From NCBI GenBank assembly GCA_035515075.1, contig DATJBZ010000031.1, forward strand, positions 13,538 through 77,537: a stretch of DNA of 64,000 bases, given 5' to 3'. How positions within the stretch are numbered: position 1 is the first letter of the stretch; every line of letters starts with the position of its first letter. Positions 61,389-64,000 of this stretch are shown here, one piece after another. This DNA is from Moheibacter sp035515075. GTDB lineage: Bacteria > Bacteroidota > Bacteroidia > Flavobacteriales > Weeksellaceae. The notes beneath the pieces are model-generated. The model was not told where the DNA came from. It ran no database searches and saw only the letters and a program-made list of their open reading frames with translations. Made by a program: the position numbers and the translations under genes.

Positions 61389-63764
61389 TTAGTTCAAATT
61401 ATTCAACAACTGTTCCAAAGTCATGTCATCTGGAACCAACACTTGCCTGGCTTTGCTGCCTTCAAAAGGACCAACAATGCCTGCTGCTTCCAGCTGATCG
61501 ATGATCCTACCTGCGCGGTTGTAGCCCAACTTCAACTTCCTTTGAATCAAAGAAGCCGAACCTTGTTGTGCCAATACCACTACTCTCGCCGCATCATTGA
61601 ACAACGCATCGCGGTCACTCAAATCCACATCCATCAAATTGGACTCTTCGCCTTCATATTCTGGCAATAGCATCGCATCTGGAAAGCCTTGTTGCCCTCC
61701 GATGTATTCAGTAATCTCATCCACTTCTGGCGTATCGATAAAAGCACATTGCAAACGCACCAATTCATTGCCCGTTGTGAACAACATGTCTCCTTTCCCA
61801 ATCAATTGGTCTGCGCCAGAAGAATCCAAAATTGTCCGTGAATCAATTTTTGAAGTCACCCGAAAAGCGACCCTTGCTGGGAAATTCGCTTTGATGATTC
61901 CCGTAATTACATTCACAGAAGGACGTTGGGTCGCAATCACCAAGTGAATCCCCACCGCTCTTGCCAACTGCGCCAAACGTGCAATCGGCGTTTCTACTTC
62001 CTTTCCAGCCGTCATGATCAAATCCGCAAATTCATCGACTATCAAAACGATGTAAGGCAAATAGCGGTGTCCATGTTCTGGATTCAGCTTTCGATTCCTG
62101 AATTTGTCATTGTACTCTTTGATGTTGCGCACATAGGCATTTTTCAACAACTCATAGCGGTCATCCATTTCAATGCAAAGTGAGTTCAGGGTGTTGATTA
62201 CCTTTTTATTATCCGTAATGATCGCATCTTCACTGCCGGGCAATTTTGCCAAATAATGGCGCTCGATTTTTGAATACAAAGTCAATTCTACTTTCTTGGG
62301 ATCCACCATCACAAACTTCAATTCGGTAGGGTGTTTTTTGTACAGCAAAGAAGTAATGATTGCATTCAAGCCCACGGACTTTCCTTGCCCGGTCGCTCCC
62401 GCCATCAATAAGTGAGGCATTTTGGCCAAGTCCGCAACGAAAGTTTCATTTTCAATGGTTTTCCCGAAGGCAATCGGCAACTCCATCTCTGCTTGTTGGA
62501 AGCGACTGGAAGCAATCACCGAACGCATCGATACAATGGTCGGTTTGCTATTGGGCACTTCAATCCCAATGGTTCCTTTTCCAGGAATGGGCGCAATGAT
62601 CCGAATTCCTAAAGCGCTTAAACTTAACGCGATATCATCTTCCAAATTCTTGATTTTTGAAATCCGAACACCTGCTTCTGGGACGATTTCATACAAAGTA
62701 ACCGTTGGACCGATCGTTGCTTTGATTTGTGAAATTCCAATGCCATAATTGGCCAAAGTTTCCACAATTCTGTTTTTATTTTGTTCCAACTCTTCTTGGT
62801 TGATGGTCAAATTATTTTCTGAATCGTATTTTTTTAAAACTTCCAATGTTGGAAATTTGAATTTGGCCAAATCCAAACGGTGGTCATATTCACCATGCTT
62901 ATCGACCAAATTGGCCGCGATTTTCTCTACGGTATCTTCTGCTTGCACTGTTTCAATGCTCAATTCCAAACCATTGCCTGACGAAGCTATTTCCACTTCC
63001 TCTGTCTTTTTCTCTACGACCACTGGTGTTTGCTCCAATTCAATCGTTGGATTTTTCTCAACCGATTCAGCTTTTTTTGTACTGACTTCCAAATCAATAG
63101 GCAAAGGCTTCTCAAATGATTGGGCAGTTTCTTTCAAAGGCTGTTCGGTCGCCAATTCGGCTTCTGGTGTTTTTTTCAATTGAATGTCCTCGGTTTGCAA
63201 TTCCTTTGCTTTTTTGGCCAAAGCCTCCGAGATTTTATCTGGTGTCACCCGCCAATTCACCACGACGTATAAAACCAAACTCAACAACAAGCCGATGCCT
63301 ACACCTATTTTACCAATGAAAGTATTCAAATAAGCGTTGACTTCATGCCCCATCACGCCGTGCAAAACCCCCGTTTGGTTGATGAAACCCAAGAATAACG
63401 GCAACCAAATCAGGAAAAACAAACAATTGTAAAACAATTTGAAAGGTTTGATCTTTTTGGTTTGAAACAAGATTTTCACACCAATCAAGACCATGAAAAT
63501 GGGCAAAAAGAAGGCAGTAATCCCGACGCCATGAAAAATAAACAGTTCGCCCAAATAGGCGCCCAATTTCCCCATCATATTATTGACGACCAATTCTTGG
63601 TTCCAAAAATCAGCCAATTGACTTTGGTCTTCTTCATAATTGAGCACATAAGACAAAAAGGAGAAAAAGAAAAATAAGCCCAAAGTGGTGAACAAAACAC
63701 CTAAAATCGTTTTGACTACATTTTTTCGCGAAGGACCCGCAGGCTTAGACATTGGTTGATTCAT
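61389..63764 (-). CDS. ftsK: DNA translocase FtsK
   Basis: 791 residues. Four N-terminal membrane helices (~20-185, beginning VVKTILGVLFTTLGLFFFFS), an acidic/Pro linker, then the FtsK core: ATVGPTVTLYEIVPEAGVR-type alpha domain, Walker A LMAGATGQGKSVGLNAIITS, Walker B YIVLIVDEFADLIMTAGKEV and RPSVNVITGIIKANFPARVA. The C-terminal gamma winged helix (ASLIQRKLKLGYNRAGRIID) reads KOPS sites and activates XerCD. It pumps DNA at the division septum; a Xer recombinase gene is at 10019-10906. Confidence 0.96.
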   Translation of the reverse strand: MNQPMSKPAGPSRKNVVKTILGVLFTTLGLFFFFSFLSYVLNYEEDQSQLADFWNQELVVNNMMGKLGAYLGELFIFHGVGITAFFLPIFMVLIGVKILFQTKKIKPFKLFYNCLFFLIWLPLFLGFINQTGVLHGVMGHEVNAYLNTFIGKIGVGIGLLLSLVLYVVVNWRVTPDKISEALAKKAKELQTEDIQLKKTPEAELATEQPLKETAQSFEKPLPIDLEVSTKKAESVEKNPTIELEQTPVVVEKKTEEVEIASSGNGLELSIETVQAEDTVEKIAANLVDKHGEYDHRLDLAKFKFPTLEVLKKYDSENNLTINQEELEQNKNRIVETLANYGIGISQIKATIGPTVTLYEIVPEAGVRISKIKNLEDDIALSLSALGIRIIAPIPGKGTIGIEVPNSKPTIVSMRSVIASSRFQQAEMELPIAFGKTIENETFVADLAKMPHLLMAGATGQGKSVGLNAIITSLLYKKHPTELKFVMVDPKKVELTLYSKIERHYLAKLPGSEDAIITDNKKVINTLNSLCIEMDDRYELLKNAYVRNIKEYNDKFRNRKLNPEHGHRYLPYIVLIVDEFADLIMTAGKEVETPIARLAQLARAVGIHLVIATQRPSVNVITGIIKANFPARVAFRVTSKIDSRTILDSSGADQLIGKGDMLFTTGNELVRLQCAFIDTPEVDEITEYIGGQQGFPDAMLLPEYEGEESNLMDVDLSDRDALFNDAARVVVLAQQGSASLIQRKLKLGYNRAGRIIDQLEAAGIVGPFEGSKARQVLVPDDMTLEQLLNNLN

Positions 63765-63786
63765 TTTAAGGGATAAAATTAGCCTA

Positions 63787-63794
63787 CAAAAATA
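63787..63794 (-). promoter_or_regulatory. -7 promoter element of ftsK
   Basis: TATTTTTG on the minus strand, perfect TAnnTTTG, 23 bases upstream of the ftsK ATG. No clear -33 TTTG. Between here and 63925 I see no gene. Confidence 0.45.
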
Positions 63795-63925
63795 AGAAAA
63801 ATGATTGAGAAATCGCGTGGCTTCTTTTCAGCGCTACTTAGAAATTCATTCTATAAAGTGGATCAAGCTCAAAACTTGGGGAGGAAATTGCCGAAAAATA
63901 ATTTTCTTTGTAAAAAAAAGTAAAA

Positions 63926-64000
63926 TTGGACAATTATATTGAACTGCTTAAATTGATTCTTCCCGAGGTGTTGGTTGAACACTTTGATATTCTTAAATCA
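63926..64000 (+). mobile_element. 5' end of a probable ISAon1-type transposase gene, cut by window edge
   Basis: From TTG 63926 the frame reads LDNYIELLKLILPE then VLVEHFDILKS to the end of the window, after an in-frame TAA at 63911. This resembles the start of the short N-terminal ORF of ISAon1-type transposases, which typically begins with a D-Y-x-x-L-x-K-L-L-L-P-E pattern. Only 25 residues are visible and there is no ATG, so the assignment is tentative. The inverted terminal repeat should lie between 63800 and 63925 but I cannot confirm one. Confidence 0.5.

Noticed and set aside
1..64000. CRISPR arrays, tRNA and rRNA genes
   Set aside because: Gaps between genes are short and contain no regularly spaced direct repeats, no tRNA cloverleaf with GGTTCGAATCC-like T-arm that I could see, and no rRNA sequence.

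Overview
The window looks like chromosomal DNA of a Bacteroidota bacterium, most likely class Flavobacteriia or a close relative. Evidence: a PorT-type type IX secretion (T9SS) protein next to the menaquinone methyltransferase gene, a secreted protein with a T9SS C-terminal sorting tail, a DUF5686/CarboxypepD_reg outer-membrane protein, a RibB protein with a decayed RibA half, a K+-dependent-type membrane pyrophosphatase, and repeated TAnnTTTG (-7) promoter motifs with few Shine-Dalgarno sequences. Genes are tightly packed; no gap exceeds about 240 bases. No rRNA, tRNA or CRISPR array was seen.

Layout. 1-4.8 kb: end of a crotonase gene, a CPA2 cation:proton antiporter, an SDR oxidoreductase and serS. 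5-10 kb: an FKBP lipoprotein, dnaX (split at an A10 slippery run), an unknown membrane protein, menG/ubiE and porT. 10-18.7 kb: one long minus-strand operon mreB-mreC-mreD-mrdA-rodA-comEB-ctpA-xerD (cell elongation, a dCMP deaminase, a PDZ protease, a Xer recombinase). 18.9-27.5 kb: NlpC/P60 peptidase, O-methyltransferase, scoAB CoA-transferase, 5'-nucleotidase lipoprotein, prc protease with an OppC-type permease, surE. 27.6-41.7 kb: hppA fused to an OmpA-like domain, DUF5686 protein, pdhB, MFS transporter, PepSY-like protein, TauE/SafE permease, ABC-F ATPase, a small exported protein, topB.

41.67-46.3 kb is an A+T-rich island: a seven-repeat T9SS-secreted protein divergent from a LytTR response regulator and a TPR histidine kinase. 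It is bracketed by two ~97-bp copies of the 3' end of a DEAD-box helicase gene. One copy is the true gene end (46324 onward); the other is a remnant abutting topB, which suggests insertion or recombination between two formerly convergent genes.

46.3-64 kb: DEAD-box helicase, a half-length DUF1456 protein, pnp (two hairpins in its leader), rpsO, queG, an MsbA-like exporter, purK-purE, an MscS-type channel, a lipoate-protein ligase, a protein that aligns with CpsB/YwqE PHP-type tyrosine phosphatases but has lost the metal ligands (a probable pseudophosphatase), and the minus-strand set ftsK-lolA-lptF/G-ribB. The last 75 bases appear to open an ISAon1-type transposase gene.

Most of the window is housekeeping. 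The points most worth a second look are the dnaX slippery site, the pyrophosphatase-OmpA fusion, the pseudophosphatase, and the helicase-flanked two-component island.
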